Positions 63,499-64,000 of a stretch of DNA of 64,000 bases are shown piece after piece. How positions within the stretch are numbered: position 1 is the stretch's first letter; each line of letters opens with the position of its first letter. The translations under genes and the position numbers were made by a program. Source of the stretch: JBFLYN01 sp040756655. GTDB lineage: Bacteria > Bacillota > Sulfobacillia > UBA8153. The notes beneath the pieces were generated by a model. That model saw only the letters and a program-made list of their open reading frames with translations, searched no databases and had not been told where the DNA came from. The stretch is from assembly GCA_040756655.1 (NCBI GenBank), contig JBFLYN010000012.1, positions 1 to 64,000 of the forward strand. The letters are read 5' to 3'.

Positions 63499-64000
63499 CT
63501 ACTCCTTGGCTTTCTTGGCCTGCTGGATCACGGCCTCGGCCACGTGAGCCGGCACTTCCTCGTAGCTAGAAAACTCCATGGTGTATAGGCCGCGACCCTG
63601 CGTTATGGACCTAAGGTCGATGGCATAGCGCATCATCTCGGCCTGGGGAACCAGGGCCCGGATCACCTGCGTATTGCCGTGCGGCTCCATGCCCAGGATG
63701 CGACCACGCTTTTTGTTGAGGTCACCCATGACATCGCCCATGAACTGATCAGGCACCATGATCTCAACCCGGCAAATGGGCTCCAAAAGCACGGGCCTAG
63801 CATCCAGGCACCCTTTCTTAAAGGCCATGCCGGCAGCGATCTTGAAGGCCATTTCCGATGAGTCCACCGTGTGGTAGGAGCCGTCATAGAGAGTTACCCG
63901 GACATCAGTCACCGGGTAGCCTGCCAGCACACCCTCGATCATGGCTTCGCGCACACCTTTTTCCACCGCCGGGATATACTGCCGGGGTACGGCTCCGCCA
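63499..64000 (-). CDS. elongation factor G-like GTPase, C-terminal part (runs off the right edge)
   Basis: About 167 residues of domains IV-V are visible and the frame is open at 64000. It reads AGYPVTDVRVTLYDGSYHTV, GDVMGDLNKKRGRILGMEPH and SITQGRGLYTMEFSSYEEVP, clearly EF-G but distinct from fusA (only partly identical in the same segments). LNKKRGRILGM is typical of the EF-G-2/FusA-like paralogue group of Clostridia. The GTP-binding domain lies outside the window, so the subgroup is uncertain. Confidence 0.85.
   Translation of the reverse strand, partial: GGAVPRQYIPAVEKGVREAMIEGVLAGYPVTDVRVTLYDGSYHTVDSSEMAFKIAAGMAFKKGCLDARPVLLEPICRVEIMVPDQFMGDVMGDLNKKRGRILGMEPHGNTQVIRALVPQAEMMRYAIDLRSITQGRGLYTMEFSSYEEVPAHVAEAVIQQAKKAKE

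Overview
This window looks like a chromosomal segment of a GC-rich, Gram-positive, endospore-former-type anaerobe (Bacillota, Clostridia-like). The markers are sigma-H with its usual sequence, the ctsR-mcsA-mcsB-clpC operon, CheC/CheD/CheX chemotaxis proteins, a SpoIID-type protein, ThyX, fused IspDF and ECF-transporter genes, all with strong AGGAGG ribosome binding sites and many TTG/GTG starts. The species cannot be named from the sequence alone.

Layout. 1-246: the end of an IS3-type element that has cut an NAD-dependent epimerase gene. 390-6520 (+): one chemotaxis operon, cheW-cheA-cheC-like-cheD-cheY-cheB-cheR-cheX, without receptors. 6561-44544 (-): a very long ribosome/transcription superregion. 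In transcription order it runs sigH, five tRNA genes, tuf2, rpmG, tRNA-Trp, secE, nusG, rplK, rplA, L10 leader, rplJ, rplL, rpoB, rpoC, an L7Ae-like gene, rpsL, rpsG, fusA, tuf1, then the S10, spc and alpha clusters with secY, adk, map, a KOW gene, infA, rpmJ and rpoA, and finally rplQ, ecfA1-ecfA2-ecfT, truA, rplM and rpsI. rpmD (L30) is missing from its usual place between rpsE and rplO. 44724-45527 (+): a nitroreductase divergent from sigH. 45496-49397 (-): rlmB, thyX, ispDF and a PIN/TRAM membrane protein. 49473-52807: two nested insertion sequences with decayed transposases. 52869-53345 (-): carD. 53649-54164 (+): tRNA-Ala and a small Cys-containing protein. 54173-60138 (-): radA, clpC, mcsB, mcsA, ctsR. 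60222-62320 (-): an RlmI-like methyltransferase and trxB. 62462-63436 (+): a SpoIID-like protein. 63499-64000 (-): the C-terminal part of a second EF-G, running off the right edge.

How it works together: the minus-strand block supplies most of the translation machinery, RNA polymerase, elongation factors and Sec export. It is punctuated by sigma-A-type promoters (17-18 nt spacers), an L10-type autoregulatory leader and a probable attenuator before rpoB. The ctsR operon carries a CtsR operator. CarD and sigma-H add global transcription control.

No complete novel multi-gene system was found. The most unusual items are: a DruA-like (DUF4338) domain fused to a decayed ISAs1 transposase, nested in another IS with readable target duplications; a roughly 20-residue insertion inside the ThyX signature motif; a roughly 185-residue acidic, proline-rich tail on RpoB; perfect dyads inside the sigH and carD promoters; a Cys cluster in both EF-Tu copies; and the absence of rpmD.
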